The notes beneath the pieces are model-generated. The model was not told the origin of the DNA, made no database searches, and worked only from the letters and a program-made list of their open reading frames with translations. Of a stretch of DNA of 64,000 nucleotides, positions 1 to 11,527 are shown piece after piece. The position numbers and the translations under genes were made by a program. Position 1 is the stretch's first letter, and every line of letters starts with the position of its first letter. Where the stretch lies: NCBI GenBank assembly GCA_905182555.1, contig CAJJBX010000003.1, forward strand, positions 1 through 64,000, written 5' to 3'. This DNA is from an uncultured Ilumatobacter sp. Its GTDB lineage: Bacteria; Actinomycetota; Acidimicrobiia; Acidimicrobiales; Ilumatobacteraceae.

Positions 1-1304
<1,304 letters not shown>

Positions 1305-1308
<4 letters not shown>

Positions 1309-1631
1309 GACACACCCTTTGGTTCGTCGAGCCGGCCAGCGGTCTCGCCGCGCAGGCCCGGTATCACCCGATCGCCCACGAAGGGGACGAGGTCGACATC
1401 GGTGGCGATGCCCGGTTCGAATCGAATTGCCGTTCCAGCGGGCACGTCGAGCCGGCGGCCGTGGGCCAGCGGGCGATCAAACCGCAGCGACGGGTTCGCC
1501 TCAGCAAAGTGATAGTGCGAACCGATCTGAATAGGCCGGTCCCCACCGTTTTCGACACGCAATGTCAGAACATTCCGCCCGACATTGATTTCGATCGGGA
1601 TATCAGGGCCTGCAATCTCTCCCGGAATCAT
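1305..1631 (-). CDS. ureB: Urease beta subunit UreB
   Basis: Intact 108-residue urease beta subunit, a structural chain of the urease complex. It opens with MIPGEI and contains [18 protein letters not shown] and the conserved FEPG element, all typical of the family; the length is also typical. The start ATG overlaps the ureA stop (ATGA at 1628-1631) and its own stop overlaps the ureC start in the same way, so the three subunits should be translationally coupled. Together with ureA it is one of only two intact genes in the left 7 kb, where its neighbours are frame-broken. Confidence 0.95.
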
Positions 1632-1939
1632 TGGCTCGCTCCAATCGGGTTGTGCAGCGTGACGAGTTTGGTCCCGTCCGCAAATGTCGCCTCGACTTGA
1701 ACGTCGCGGACCATCGCTGCATCTACTTCCATCACGTCATCGCGCGTCAGCACGTGACGGCCTGCGTCCATCAGGTCGACAACCGTCCGCCCATCGCGGG
1801 CGGCCTCAAGGACCCAATCGGTGAGAATCGCCACCGCCTCGGGGTAATTCAGCTGGAGGCCGCGGGCCATCCGGCCGCGTGCAACATCGGCCGCCACGTG
1901 GACCATCAGCCGTTCTTGTTCGTGTGGTGTGAGATACAT
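1628..1939 (-). CDS. ureA: Urease gamma subunit UreA
   Basis: Urease gamma subunit of 103 residues. The start at 1939 is chosen because [11 protein letters not shown] is the canonical N-terminus of the family; the frame runs further upstream to 2041, but that part overlaps the 3' end of the formamidase gene in another frame. [21 protein letters not shown] and VTLHNPI are family hallmarks. Only 22 bases separate it from the formamidase stop. No accessory genes (ureD/E/F/G) are visible; they would have to lie left of the window or elsewhere. Confidence 0.94.
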   Translation of the reverse strand: MYLTPHEQERLMVHVAADVARGRMARGLQLNYPEAVAILTDWVLEAARDGRTVVDLMDAGRHVLTRDDVMEVDAAMVRDVQVEATFADGTKLVTLHNPIGASQ

Positions 1940-1961
1940 ATAGGCCTTTGAACGTGATGAG

Positions 1962-3034
1962 TCAGCGGTCGAGAATCGAGTGCGCGATACCGGCGTGGCA
2001 GCCAACCGTGCCATCAACAACTTGGGTGATGCCGAGGTCAATCGCTACCGAGGCGAGCGAGTACGCCTCGTCCATTGTGAAACCGCCTCGGTCAACCATC
2101 AGTTTAAGCATCTGTTCCGCTGCCATTGCCATCGCCACACCGAGGCCGTCGACGCCCTCTCAGAGCCACCGGAGAAGCCGTGCGTATACCAGTGGGTGTC
2201 GGTTCGGAGCAACGGGGCTGCAACCGGCAGGTCATTGGCCAACGACAAACGGAGCGTGACGTTCAGCGAAGCCTCGATTGCTGTGCCGCAGATCTCGCCG
2301 TCGCCTTGCGCGAAATGTGGGTCCCCGACGTAAAAACCGGCGCCCTCATGAAAGACCGGGTAGTGCACAGTGGCGCCGGGACCGAAGCGCCAGTTGTCGA
2401 CGTTGCCGCCGAACACCCCTGGCGGGATGCTGCTCACGCGACCGCCCTGCGGAGCGCCACCCCCATCACCCCCAGGTGCGGCCGCACCGGCACCTTGACC
2501 GGCTCGGCGGAAGGGCTCACGCTTGGCCGGCTCCGCTGCGGCGAAATGACTCCCGGGACGTCGTACAACTCCAGTGCGGTGAAGTCGAACCCGAACATCG
2601 GGCGACGCTGCTGCGTGGGAAATCCGCCGAGCCGGATCCGGATCGACAAGTTCGTAGATCGTGATGCGCTCCTTGCTGAACTGCTGTGTGGAACAACCCC
2701 CAATTCGCCGCGCAGGTTGGAGCCGTACGGCATCCGCGGCGTCATCGACAGCAGTTCCACGCGCAGCGTGTCGCCCGGCTTGGCGCCCTCGCACTTCAAT
2801 CGGACCGGTCATGATGTGCACACCGGGCGTCCGCGTCTCCGGCGCAATGCCGTCCCAGATCGCCGTCACGCCGTCGTCCATCAGCAGGTCGGGCGCATCA
2901 CCCGAGTGGTGCGTGACCGCCTCGATCGTGATGGTGTCGCCGGGTGCCACGCTCAGCACTGAGGCTGCTCAGCTGCGTCGAGATACCCCCAGAAGCACGT
3001 GTCCGGCGTCGCTGTCAGGCAGACGAGCGCTCAT
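1962..3034 (-). pseudogene. Formamidase/acetamidase (FmdA/AmdA family), frame-broken
   Basis: This enzyme family hydrolyses short amides such as formamide or acetamide to ammonia and the acid. Reading across frames gives, in order, DTCFWGYLDAAEQP, VLSVAPGDTITIEAVTHHSG, PGVHIMTGPI, GDTLRVELLSMTPRMPYGSN, FGFDFTALELYDVP, the core GVFGGNVDNWR and GDPHFAQGDGEICGTAIEAS, and a C-terminus ending [10 protein letters not shown] with stop at 1962-1964. That is about 357 residues, a normal length, but at least four single-base shifts interrupt it. The start at 3034 is the first ATG compatible with the N-terminus. Its place directly before ureA suggests formamide and urea are both end products of the pathway served by this operon. 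Formamide versus acetamide preference cannot be read from sequence. Confidence 0.85.
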
Positions 3035-3112
3035 ATGGATCTGACCATAAGACCGCTCTGTGAACGCTCTAGTTTCGACGCAGATCACAACATCAGCTTG
3101 TCTCTGGCGAGC

Positions 3113-3857
3113 TCACCACAGGCCAACGAGCCGCCCGGCAAGGAAGAGCGCCGCGCCGACCATGAACACTCGCACCATCCGCTCGCCGCCCTGCACCGCG
3201 AGCTTGGCACCGAAGCCAGCCGCCAGCCAAGGAACCCGGCAGCAAGCACCAGGGCCGGCGCCCACACCACGTTGCCCTGGAGGACATGAACACCGGCAGG
3301 GCAATCATCGGTGACGATCAGGTTGACCATCACCTTCACGCTGTTCGCTGTCACCAGGTCGAACCCGGCGCGCGTCAGCGCAGCGAGCATCACCAGGCCG
3401 ACCCCTGCCTGGAACGCGCCGCCGTACAGCCCGATGGCACAAAACATGCATCGCTGTGACGGGCACCGACCACGGCTCGGCATCCGACGTTCGGCTTCGG
3501 CTTGAAGATCGTGAGGACGATGATCGGAACGAGCAGGTAACCCGAAGATCGTCTCGAACGTCTCATCGGCGACCTGGCTGATGCCGAACGCGCCGATCAT
3601 CGAGCCCACCACCGCCGGTCCGAGCACCGGCGCTGCGCCCTTCAGCCCATCGACACCCAGACCGTCGGAACGACGCGACCGCTGCCCCACTCGCCGCGAG
3701 CACCCCCACGCGGTTCGAGCCGTTTGCCTGGTTGCCGGGCACACCTGCGAGCACCAGCAGCGGAACGGTCAGCGCCGAACCACCACCCGCCATCGTGTTG
3801 ATCACGCCGGCAGCCAAGTCCGCCGCCGACCAACAGCAGCGCTTCCCACACCGTCAT
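3113..3857 (-). pseudogene. TauE/SafE-family membrane exporter, frame-broken
   Basis: About 248 residues of a TauE/SafE-type multi-pass membrane protein, a family that exports sulfite, sulfonates or other organic anions. Segments in different frames align with the family: MTVWEALLLVGGGL at the start, INTMAGGGSALTVPLLVLAG and NQANGSNRVGVLAASGAAVA, then GPAVVGSMIGAFGISQVADE, and a C-terminus VRVFMVGAALFLAGRLVGLW. At least three frame changes are needed. It lies between the ABC permeases (17 bases upstream) and the formamidase, so it belongs to the same operon. Its substrate is unknown; in this setting it may export an acid by-product, which is inference. Confidence 0.8.
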
Positions 3858-3873
3858 CGCAGGCCGTAAATGG

Positions 3874-4813
3874 CTACTTCAGGCCGCGGACGAACGGCTG
3901 GGCCAGCGCAGCCGGGGCGCGCACGCGATGGGCGAACACTGCCATCCCGCCGAGCGTCACGATGAACGGCAGCGACTGCAACAGCTCACTATTGACCTGA
4001 TAGCCCAGCCCCTGCACCGAGAGCCGGAACGACAGCGCTCCGGCAAAGATCACGCAACCCGCCACGGTGCCGCGCAGCGTCCAGCCTCCAAAGATGACCG
4101 CAGCAATTGCGATGAACCCGCGGCCGCCGACCACCGAATCCTCGAACAGGCCGACCTGGCCAAAGATCAGGAAACCATCCGCCCATGCCCGAGGTGAAGC
4201 CGGCGTAGTAGATGCTCTGGCGGCGTCGCTTGTTGACATCGATCCCCGACACGTCGGCCGACTGGGGGTTTTCGCCAACCGACCGCAGCTCGAGGCCCCA
4301 GCGGGTGCGGAAGACAAGCCACCAGGTCGCCGGGAGCAACAGGATACAGGAAATAGAAGGGCCAGCGCTGGCCGAAAAGCGCTTGACCAACAGCGGGATG
4401 TCGCTGCAGCAAGTGGTATCTCCCAGCGACTGCAAGCTGGGTCTCGGGCTCGAATCTCGTTGTCGAGGAACCCGGCCAGCCCAAACACCAAGATGTTGAG
4501 CGTCAGACCAACCACAAACTGATCGGCGCTCAGGCGATGGCTCATCTCGGCTTGCACGCCCGCGACGATCAATCCACCGCAACACCGGTCACAGAGTCGA
4601 TCAACATCGAATCGGTGATGTGATAGCCGATGGCGCTGGTGAAGGCGCCGCCCAGCAGCATCCCCTCGACCGAGATGTTGAGTGTGCCGGCGCGTTCGGC
4701 AACCAACTCGCCCGACGCCGCAAAGGCCAAGAACGCGGCGAACAGCGCGCCATTGATGTAGGTCGATTCGCTGGAAACGATGTCGATGATCGCGCTCGAA
4801 CGAATCCGGACAT
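3874..4813 (-). pseudogene. Second BMP-type ABC permease (YufQ/BmpG-like), frame-broken
   Basis: Inner-membrane permease of the BMP (basic membrane protein) ABC importer encoded upstream. Recoverable pieces include SSAIIDIVSSESTYINGALF, AASGELVAERAGTLNISVEG, VGLTLNILVFGLAGFLDNEI, the family signature GVNPQSADVSG-like segment (here GENPQSADVSG), GRGFIAIAAVIFGGW, RGTVAGCVIFAGALSFRL and the C-terminus QPFVRGLK. They fall in at least three frames. The ATG at 4813 is the only candidate start at the junction with permease 1; a one-base change just after it restores the N-terminal frame. Known relatives move nucleosides; the substrate here may differ because the operon ends in formamidase and urease. 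Confidence 0.8.
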
Positions 4814-5927
4814 CTACACCCTCTCCGCTGCTGCAGCTCGGGCACGTCGACGGTCACGGATGAAACATCACCGCTGGCGGGACCAGCAACGCCAAGCACC
4901 AAGAACCCTTGGATGACGTCGGTGATTCGTCCTTCGACCCCAGTCGCGCCGACGAAGCTCGAGCCGGTCCGCAGACCAGCGAACACGAACGCCACCGGAA
5001 TGGCAACAAGCGCTTTCTCTCGCGCCACCAGCGCGACGAGCAGCCCAGTCCAACCAATGTTCGTGGCGAATCCGGGAACGAGTTGATAGTTGCCGAAGGC
5101 GAACCCGCCCCCCGCCAACATGACCGCTCCGGCCAGCCCGGCAAACGCACCGCTGATCATGAGCGCCGAGGCGCCGTAGCCGGTCTGCGACACACCCGAT
5201 CGTTGCGCGGCGCGAGAATTTCGACCGAGCATCCGCAGACGGAATCCCCACACTGTTCGAGCGAGGACCGCACTGACCGCCACCGCCGACACGAGGCCGA
5301 TCACTACCGCCAACGGAATCTCGGTTGCCGAACACTTCGAGGACTCGGCAGGCGATTGTCTTTCGGGAGTTGCTGGCTGACCTGGTTGCGGTTGCCGCGG
5401 TCCCCGAGCGGCGCAAGGAGCAGCCACGATTGGCCCAGCCCATAGGCAACGACTTGCCCGCCGACGGCCACGAGCAGGAGTGTCGACAGCACCTCCGGCA
5501 CGTTGCGCCAGAACTTAAGCAAAGCGGCGACACCTGCCCAGAGGGCCCCACCGACAGCGCCGAAAATCACAATGATCACCAGGTTGAACGGCCCAGGTCC
5601 GCCGACTAAGAAGCCAAAGTAGGTAGCGAACGCGGCGCCGACGAACAGTTGGCCTTCCTGGCCGATGTTGACGAGCCCGGCCTTACCGGAAATGATCGTG
5701 CCCACCGCAACGAGCAACATCGGCGCCGCAGTGCCGAGCGTTTCGCCCCACCGACCGGGCCTGCGCAGGCTGCCATCGAGCAGCGCGCTGACCACCGGGC
5801 GCCAATCTCCGCCCGTCGCTTCCACGAGCAGTGCTGACAGAAGCAGCGCGACCAGCACACTCAGCCCGTAAAAGGCGAGCCATTCACCAATTCGCGCGCC
5901 TTGCCTGGAGGTCGTCATTTCGGTCAT
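4814..5927 (-). pseudogene. First BMP-type ABC permease (YufP/BmpF-like), frame-broken
   Basis: Permease partner of the BMP importer. The first 190 residues are intact from 5927 and contain several membrane helices and the signature GKAGLVNIGQEGQLFVGA. A shift near 5340 moves the remainder to another frame: PLAVVIGLVSAVAVSAVLAR, RTVWGFRLRMLGRNSRAAQR, IGWTGLLVALVAREKALVAI and GRITDVIQGFLVLGVAG. A further shift before the TAG at 4814-4816 gives a stop that abuts the permease 2 start. The start overlaps the ATPase stop as ATGA. The domain order and neighbours leave little doubt about the family. Confidence 0.82.
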
Positions 5928-7491
5928 GTCGCCGCTCCACCCATGAGCAAACCGAGCTGCTCGATATCGACGGCCGCTCGGTTCATTTCTCCGACGATTC
6001 GACCGGAGTGCATAACAACGATTCGGTGCGAAAGGTCAAGGATTTCTTCGAGCTCGCTGGAGATCACTCCGCCACCGAGACCACCCGAGGTGCGGCCGCT
6101 TCGCGCGAGGCGGCGGCGGCGGCGGCGGCGGCAGGCGCAGCCACGAGCACCACGGGATGCTGTGCGAGTTCGCGAGCAAGGACAACACGTTGCTGGTTGC
6201 CACCGGAGAGCGACCACATCGGTGCATGAGGCCCAGCACACAGGATCCCGAATTGTTCGATCAACTCCACCGCGAATGCTTCGAGCGCGTGTTGGTCGAT
6301 TAAGCCTCGATTGGCAACGTTCGACTGATCGACCAAGACCAGGTTCTCTGCAACGGACATGTCGAGTACGACGCCGCTGTCGTGACGATCTTCGGGGATC
6401 ACGCCGACGCCAGCCTTGGCCATGGCACCCGATCGGCCAGCAGGAATGTGTTCGCCATTGACACTCACCGACCCAGCGTCAAGCGATACCAGGCTCGACA
6501 GCAAGTCGCCGAGTTCGCGTTGGCCGTTGCCTTCAACTCCTGCAACACCGACGATCTCACCCGCCCGCAATTCAATCGACAGATCGTCCAGCGCGCGAAT
6601 CCCGCTCAAACCGCGAACCGTCACGCCGCTCATCGTGAGCACAACGTCGCCGATTTGATTGTCGTGCACGGCCGTCGGCGCATCATTGGCCGCGAGTAGC
6701 CCAAACGCGGCGCGTTCGGAACGCAACGATACTTCACGGCCGACCATCCCGCGAGCGAGTGTTGGAGCGTCGGCATCTTCAGCCAGTAAGCGATTCACAA
6801 CTGCGCCTTGGCGCATAATCGAAATGTCATCAGTGGCGTGCAGAATCTCATCGAGCTTGTGACTCACCAACACCACTGCACGACCCTCATCTGCGACGAC
6901 GTGGCGGAGTGATTCGAAAAGTTGAGCAGACTCTTCGGGAGTGAGCACCGACGTGGGCTCGTCAAAGATCACGATGCTGGGATCGCGCCGCAGGCACTTG
7001 ATGATCTCGACCCGCTGTCGGAGACCGGCGGTCAGATTACCGACCTGCGCATCAGGCTCAATGACGAGGCCATATTGATCGGCGATATCACCGATCCGGT
7101 TGCGGATTGCGGTTGGGTCAAGTCGACCCGTTTCGCCGAGCGCGACATTTTCCCAGACCGTCAGCGCCTCGACGAGGCTGAAGTGTTGATGCACCATGCC
7201 GAGGCCCAGCCGCGAAGCGTCAGACGGGCTGTGGATCTTCTGCTCGACGCCGTCGATGCAGATCGTGCCTTCGTCGGGGAGCACAAGGCCGATGAGCATC
7301 TTCATCAGCGTCGATTTACCCGCCCCGTTCTCGCCGAGGATGCCGTGAATGCGCCCTCGTCGAAGCGCAAGATCAACACTGTCACACGCTGTGACTGCGC
7401 CGAATCGTTTCGTTATTTTTCGGAGATCAACCGCCAGTGCGGACCCCGCGTGGGGGTCCGCACCATTACGGTCTGTGGAACTCGGTGTCAT
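5924..7491 (-). CDS. BMP-type ABC importer ATPase (two nucleotide-binding domains), one shift near the C-terminus
   Basis: Duplicated ABC ATPase of the YufO/BmpE type, about 520 residues. The first domain has a Walker A GENGAGKST, signature LTAGLRQRVEI and Walker B IVIFDEPTS; the second has GVEGNGQREL, LSGGNQQRVVLARELAQHP and, in the next frame, VISSELEEILDLSHRIVVM. Between the second Walker B-like LVAA and VISSEL the expected PTRGLD element is missing and replaced by a GCC/GGC triplet run (about 6109-6133) that reads as polyalanine and is followed by a frameshift. The start shares one base with the stop of the binding-protein gene (TGATG), and the stop overlaps the permease 1 start. Confidence 0.9.
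6109..6133. repeat. GGC triplet microsatellite inside the ABC ATPase gene
   Basis: About eight consecutive GGC units on the plus strand, read as alanines in the minus-strand ATPase gene. It sits where the second nucleotide-binding domain should carry its D-loop region, and the reading frame is lost just downstream. It may be a collapsed or misassembled GC-rich stretch or a real slippage tract. Confidence 0.85.
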
Positions 7492-8740
7492 CAGCCGCCG
7501 TATGCCGCACCCGAGATCGCACCGAGGTCCGCATAGAGTGCGTCGTCAAACGAAGCGAGCAATCCAAATGCTCCATCGACAGCGGCGCTCGCCTCAGCCG
7601 ACGGATCGCAGAGCAGCGCGCCGTTGAGCCCGGCCTCGGTCGGGAACTGGTAGGTCGAACCCTCGCTAAGGTCACCGTCGATGATCAGCGTCAGCGCCTG
7701 CGAAGCGTAGACACCGCCGTCGAAGACAACGCTGCCGGTCCAGGGTATGTCACGTTCGCACGCGTCGGCCGGACCTGCGGCGAAGACGGCAATGCCTTCA
7801 TCAGCGGCAAGCTGGCCAACCGGGTCAAGTGCTCCACCGAGGTAGGCGTATGCCAGCGTGGCGCCGTTCGCCTGTGCGTTGGTCAACGCAGCCGTGGCGT
7901 TCGCCGAGTTGTCGAAGTCAAAAGCGAAGTCGCCCGTGCCGACGTACTCCATCGTGAAGCTCGGATCGACCGACTGGATTCCGTACAACGTTGCCTGGTA
8001 TGCCTCGACCTCAAAGTTGATGTCGCAGCAGCCGAGGAACACCGAACTCGTGCTCCCTTGCTCTTGAAGGACGGCACCCATGGCGACCCCGGCTGAGTAG
8101 TGCACCGCAGCGCCCCAATCAGTGGCCTGCGCGAGACCTGGTAGCTCCTGGAAGCCCGCACCGCAATTGCAGTACCAGAAAATGTCCGGGAACTGCTCGG
8201 TGAGGTCAGGCAATGGCTCGGCGATCTCACTGGCCCCGACCATCAAGATGTCGACACCCTGTTGAGCGAGGTCGGCAAGCGATTGGGCCGCTTCAGCCGG
8301 ACCAATATTGTCGCTCACGATTGGCGGTGCAAACCCGTTTTCGCTCGAGTACTCCTCGGCAAAGTTGACCAACGACTGGTAGTAGCCGTTGTCATCGCGC
8401 GGTCCCGCCGCTGCGACACCGATGGTCACTGTGCCATCACCGTTCGCGTCGAATGCTGCAATGATCGCATCGACCTCCGGTTCTCAACAGGAGCTTCAGC
8501 AGGCTCCTCAACAGGAGCTTCAGCAGGCTCCTCAACAGGAGCTTCAGCAGGCTCCTCAACAGGAGCTTCAGCAGGCTCCTCAACAGGAGCTTCGGCCACA
8601 CCGACGGCCACGACGGGCTCCGGCTCGGCTGCGTCGTCACTACCGCATGCGGCAGCAAAAAGCGTCAACGCTGCCACTCCGGCAATAGTGCGCTGCAAAC
8701 GGCGACGCTTCGGGCTTTGGATCTTGTCGGTGATGAGCAT
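7491..8740 (-). CDS. BMP-family substrate-binding lipoprotein (PnrA-like), one frameshift after the N-terminal repeat
   Basis: Solute-binding lipoprotein for the downstream ABC importer. The N-terminus carries a signal peptide ending in a lipobox (LTLFAAAC), then an acidic linker of repeated EEPAEAPV units encoded by a 24-bp tandem repeat, then a periplasmic-binding fold beginning GDGTVTIGVAAAGPRDDNGY and ending SGAAYGG. Two long frames meet at about 8480: the last repeat unit reads GTTGAGAACCGG where GTTGAGGAACCGG would keep the frame, a one-base G loss in a homopolymer. Restored length is 416 residues. A strong ribosome site (AGGAGGAGGAACC) precedes the ATG at 8740. Family members bind nucleosides or purines; the ligand here is unproven. 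Confidence 0.88.
8483..8600. repeat. 24-bp tandem repeat, about 4.6 copies, in the BMP lipoprotein linker
   Basis: Near-perfect repeats with a 24-base period (unit beginning CTCAACAGGAGCTTCAGC on the plus strand) coding for an 8-residue Glu/Pro/Ala/Val repeat between the lipidated cysteine and the binding domain. The period keeps the frame, so copy-number change would only alter linker length. The frameshift at the edge of the array is a separate one-base loss. Confidence 0.95.
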
Positions 8741-8770
8741 GTGCTCGGTTCCTCCTCCTAATTGGCCTGA

Positions 8771-8781
8771 TGGTCAGACCA
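8771..8781. promoter_or_regulatory. GntR/FadR-type operator in the BMP-urease operon promoter
   Basis: Perfect palindrome TGGTCAGACCA (13 bp as ATGGTCAGACCAT) 30 bases upstream of the binding-protein start. On the minus strand a -10-like TACTATATAT lies directly upstream of it, so a bound regulator would cover the region around or just after the transcription start and act as a block. The same palindrome occurs at four other promoters nearby and is the classic core bound by FadR-subfamily GntR proteins, one of which is encoded at 17350-18066. Confidence 0.8.
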
Positions 8782-8817
8782 TTTGATATATAGTAGACCT
8801 TCTCGGTTCCGCCGCTG

Positions 8818-10005
8818 TTACGAGACGACTGACGCCGCTTGTCCAGCCCGATACCGCTGAACCAGCCAGCGGTTGAATTGGATGTGACTTTCCTCTTGCC
8901 ACGAGTACCGCCCCCGCGGCGCAAAGCGAGAGCGCAGTCCTTGCTGAACCTTCGCCGTGGCGTCTTGGTCCTGGTCGACAAAGACCTGGACACCCGCATC
9001 CGACAACGCCATCTTCTGCTCAAAGAGCGGATCTTCGAGGGCTGACGGATGGAAGATGTAGCCGATCTCAATGTCGACCGTCTCCGGGCCTGTAGGACGA
9101 ACGAGAAAGAAGAAGCACTGGTCTGGCGCCGTGCCAAAACACAGGGTGGGCGGCATGAGTGCGAAAGTCGAACGTGTTCGTTCTTCATCGGTGAGATCAG
9201 GGAATACATCCATGATCACTCGATGCGTGGCATTGAATCCGCCGTCGATGTGCGTGTAGCCGCCGGTCCGGAAAATCACGTTGGAATCGTCCGACCATGG
9301 CACCGGAAACTCCGACATGCTGGACGGGCAAAAGTCCTGGACGTACTGATGAAGTCGATTGGCGTGGTAGCCGTCATTGAAATTCTCGAACATCACTTTC
9401 CAATTCCACGGCAAATTTTCAAGCGTAAATGTGCCAGGACAGATTGCATTTTCGAGGTCAAAATTGTGAACGAAAGGTGAATAGCGCTCAAGCGTCGGGG
9501 CGAGCGGTGCAGCGTCGCTGTCAAAGTTGACAAAGACGAATCCGAGCCACTCTTCAACTCGCAGTTGCGGAAGCCCGAAGTCCGCTTTGTTGAAGGCTTC
9601 GGTCCGTTCCATCGCTGGAGCACCGAGCAAGCGGCCATCGAGTCCGTAGTTCCAGTGGTGGTACGGACACTTGAAGGTTGTGCTGTTTCCTTCGCCTTCA
9701 CAAACCTGCATCGCGCGGTGCTGGCAGACAGCCGACATCGCACACACCTCACCGCTCTTGTTGCGCGCGACAATGATCGGCTCGTCAACAATGGTGACGG
9801 TAAACCAGTCACCGATGTTCGGGATCCTCTCGGCTCGCCCGACGCAGAGCCATTCCTTCATGAAAAGCGCCTCGGCTTCAAAAGCGAGCACTTCAGCCGA
9901 TGTGTATAACTCAGCCGGCAACGTCACGGCCTGCGACACATCGGCAGTCGATGCCTCGAGGCTCGCCAAGAGCTGGTCGCTCATCGACAACGGATTGGTG
10001 GTCAT
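8818..10005 (-). CDS. Rieske non-heme iron oxygenase, alpha-subunit type (1)
   Basis: 395-residue oxygenase component with an N-terminal Rieske [2Fe-2S] domain (C94-x-H96 and C113-x2-H116, in VCQHRAM and CPYHHW) and a C-terminal catalytic domain whose mononuclear iron ligands lie in ENFNDGYHANRLH (D211, H214, H219 region). Such enzymes hydroxylate or N/O-dealkylate small molecules using electrons from a separate reductase, which is not present in the cluster. The single-subunit form and overall look recall the choline/carnitine monooxygenase branch rather than two-subunit ring dioxygenases, but substrate cannot be assigned. Its start overlaps the stop of the CoA ligase (ATGA), making it the last gene of the 16098-8818 operon. 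Confidence 0.9.
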   Translation of the reverse strand: MTTNPLSMSDQLLASLEASTADVSQAVTLPAELYTSAEVLAFEAEALFMKEWLCVGRAERIPNIGDWFTVTIVDEPIIVARNKSGEVCAMSAVCQHRAMQVCEGEGNSTTFKCPYHHWNYGLDGRLLGAPAMERTEAFNKADFGLPQLRVEEWLGFVFVNFDSDAAPLAPTLERYSPFVHNFDLENAICPGTFTLENLPWNWKVMFENFNDGYHANRLHQYVQDFCPSSMSEFPVPWSDDSNVIFRTGGYTHIDGGFNATHRVIMDVFPDLTDEERTRSTFALMPPTLCFGTAPDQCFFFLVRPTGPETVDIEIGYIFHPSALEDPLFEQKMALSDAGVQVFVDQDQDATAKVQQGLRSRFAPRGRYSWQEESHIQFNRWLVQRYRAGQAASVVS

Positions 10006-11525
10006 GTCTGCAACACCTTGTCTTTCAACATGAATTTTCGGATCTTGCCCACGCTGGTGCGGGGGAGTTCTTCGAGCAGTGTGATCTCACGCGGCTGCTT
10101 CGCCTTGCCGAGTCGGCTCTGGCACCACTCGTGCAACGCAGCAATCGACGGCGGCGAGTCAGGCTCGGCAGCCACAACAAAGGCAACAGGCACTTCGTCT
10201 CGCACCGGATCGGGAGCCCCAATGACCGAGGCTTCGAGCACGCCGGGGTGCGCAGTGAGAACGGCTTCAACCTCGACGGTCGAAACGTTCTCGCCCGCAA
10301 CTTTGAGGACGTCGGAGCGGCGCCCGTCGAAGAAGAACCGACCATCCGAGTCCTGAGATGCCCGATCACCAGTGCGGAACCATTTGCCGCCAAAGCAAGC
10401 GGCCGTCGTGTCCGGGTCGGCGAGGTACTCCGAGAACAACGTCAGGCCGGGTGTAGCGCGGACGACGATCTCGCCGACTTCGCCATGGCCCACCCGAACG
10501 CCATCGGCGTCGTGGATTTCAACATCGCAACCGGCGGTGACGAAGCCCATCGAGTCGGCGCGGGGATGGTTGGCCTCGTCGGTCAGCACTGCGGGAATGG
10601 TTTCGGTCATCCCGTACAACTGACGCGGTCGGCACCCGAACCACTCGGTGATCACTCGGTGTTGATCATCGGCAATATTCTGGGCGAACCAGCAGTGGCG
10701 TAGTTGCAGCCCGTCGACCGGACCACCTCGAGCGAGGATCATTCGCAGCGGGGCAGCGAACAGGCTCGCGCATGTTGCAGCGTGCCGTTGCGCCTGCGGC
10801 AAGAAGCCACTGGCCGAGAACGTGTGCATCAGGGCGACCGATGCTCCGGCCCAAATCGCTGCAGCAAATGAGTAGTACTGCGCGTTGGCGTGGAATATCG
10901 GCAGGACAACGAGGTAGCGATCGTCGCTCGTGAGGTCGGCTGCCTCCGCCATGGTCTTGCCCGCGAAGGCGTAGTTCGCCTGCGAAACAACGACCCCTTT
11001 GGGCCGACCCGTCGTGCCACTGGTGAACATCACAGCGGCCACATCGCGCAATCCCGGCTCGGGCCACCGGCCGAACTCTTCGGTTGGCAGCCACTCGAAA
11101 TCGACGTCGGCCTCGTCGACCGGGATCAACGCAACGTTTGTTGCTGCAGCTCGGTACACAGCTGCGCGATCCCGGGCAAAGAAGCCGACCACCGGGTCGG
11201 TGCGCTCGATATGGTCTTCGAGCTCCGTGCTGCGACCCATCGGATCTGATGGAACTATCCAACCACCGAGCCGGATGGTCGCAATCCAAACCGCCACGAA
11301 CGTCGGCGAGTTGGCGAGCGCGAGATGCACCGCAGCACCGGGGCCCACTCCGTGACTGGCCAGTTCAGTTGCAGTGCGGGCGACCACCCGATCGAACTCG
11401 CCATAGGTCCAGTCAGCGACGCTGCCGTCAGGCCCTTCGAACGTGAGGAAGGGCGCGTCAGGACGCGTCGACACGGCGTTGGCCCAGACGTGGGCAAACG
11501 TCGTCGGATCGGCCCATCCGTTCAT
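10002..11525 (-). CDS. AMP-forming acyl-CoA ligase (CaiC-like)
   Basis: 507-residue ANL-superfamily ligase. Motifs in order: the nucleotide loop FTSGTTGRPKG (residues 168-177), YGMTETIPAV, the hinge region WFRTGDRASQDSDGR and RRSDVLKVAGENVS, and the C-terminal catalytic lysine in RTSVGKIRKF. It should activate a carboxylic acid to its CoA thioester through an acyl-AMP. It resembles the crotonobetaine/carnitine-CoA ligase group in general layout, but the acid is unknown. It starts three bases after the hyuB stop and overlaps the Rieske gene, so all are co-transcribed. Confidence 0.88.
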   Translation of the reverse strand: MNGWADPTTFAHVWANAVSTRPDAPFLTFEGPDGSVADWTYGEFDRVVARTATELASHGVGPGAAVHLALANSPTFVAVWIATIRLGGWIVPSDPMGRSTELEDHIERTDPVVGFFARDRAAVYRAAATNVALIPVDEADVDFEWLPTEEFGRWPEPGLRDVAAVMFTSGTTGRPKGVVVSQANYAFAGKTMAEAADLTSDDRYLVVLPIFHANAQYYSFAAAIWAGASVALMHTFSASGFLPQAQRHAATCASLFAAPLRMILARGGPVDGLQLRHCWFAQNIADDQHRVITEWFGCRPRQLYGMTETIPAVLTDEANHPRADSMGFVTAGCDVEIHDADGVRVGHGEVGEIVVRATPGLTLFSEYLADPDTTAACFGGKWFRTGDRASQDSDGRFFFDGRRSDVLKVAGENVSTVEVEAVLTAHPGVLEASVIGAPDPVRDEVPVAFVVAAEPDSPPSIAALHEWCQSRLGKAKQPREITLLEELPRTSVGKIRKFMLKDKVLQT

Positions 11526-11527
11526 GG

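Noticed and set aside
7441-7459. GGACCCC-GCG-GGGGTCC dyad
   Set aside because: It lies within the N-terminal codons of the ABC ATPase and is probably a chance GC-rich palindrome.
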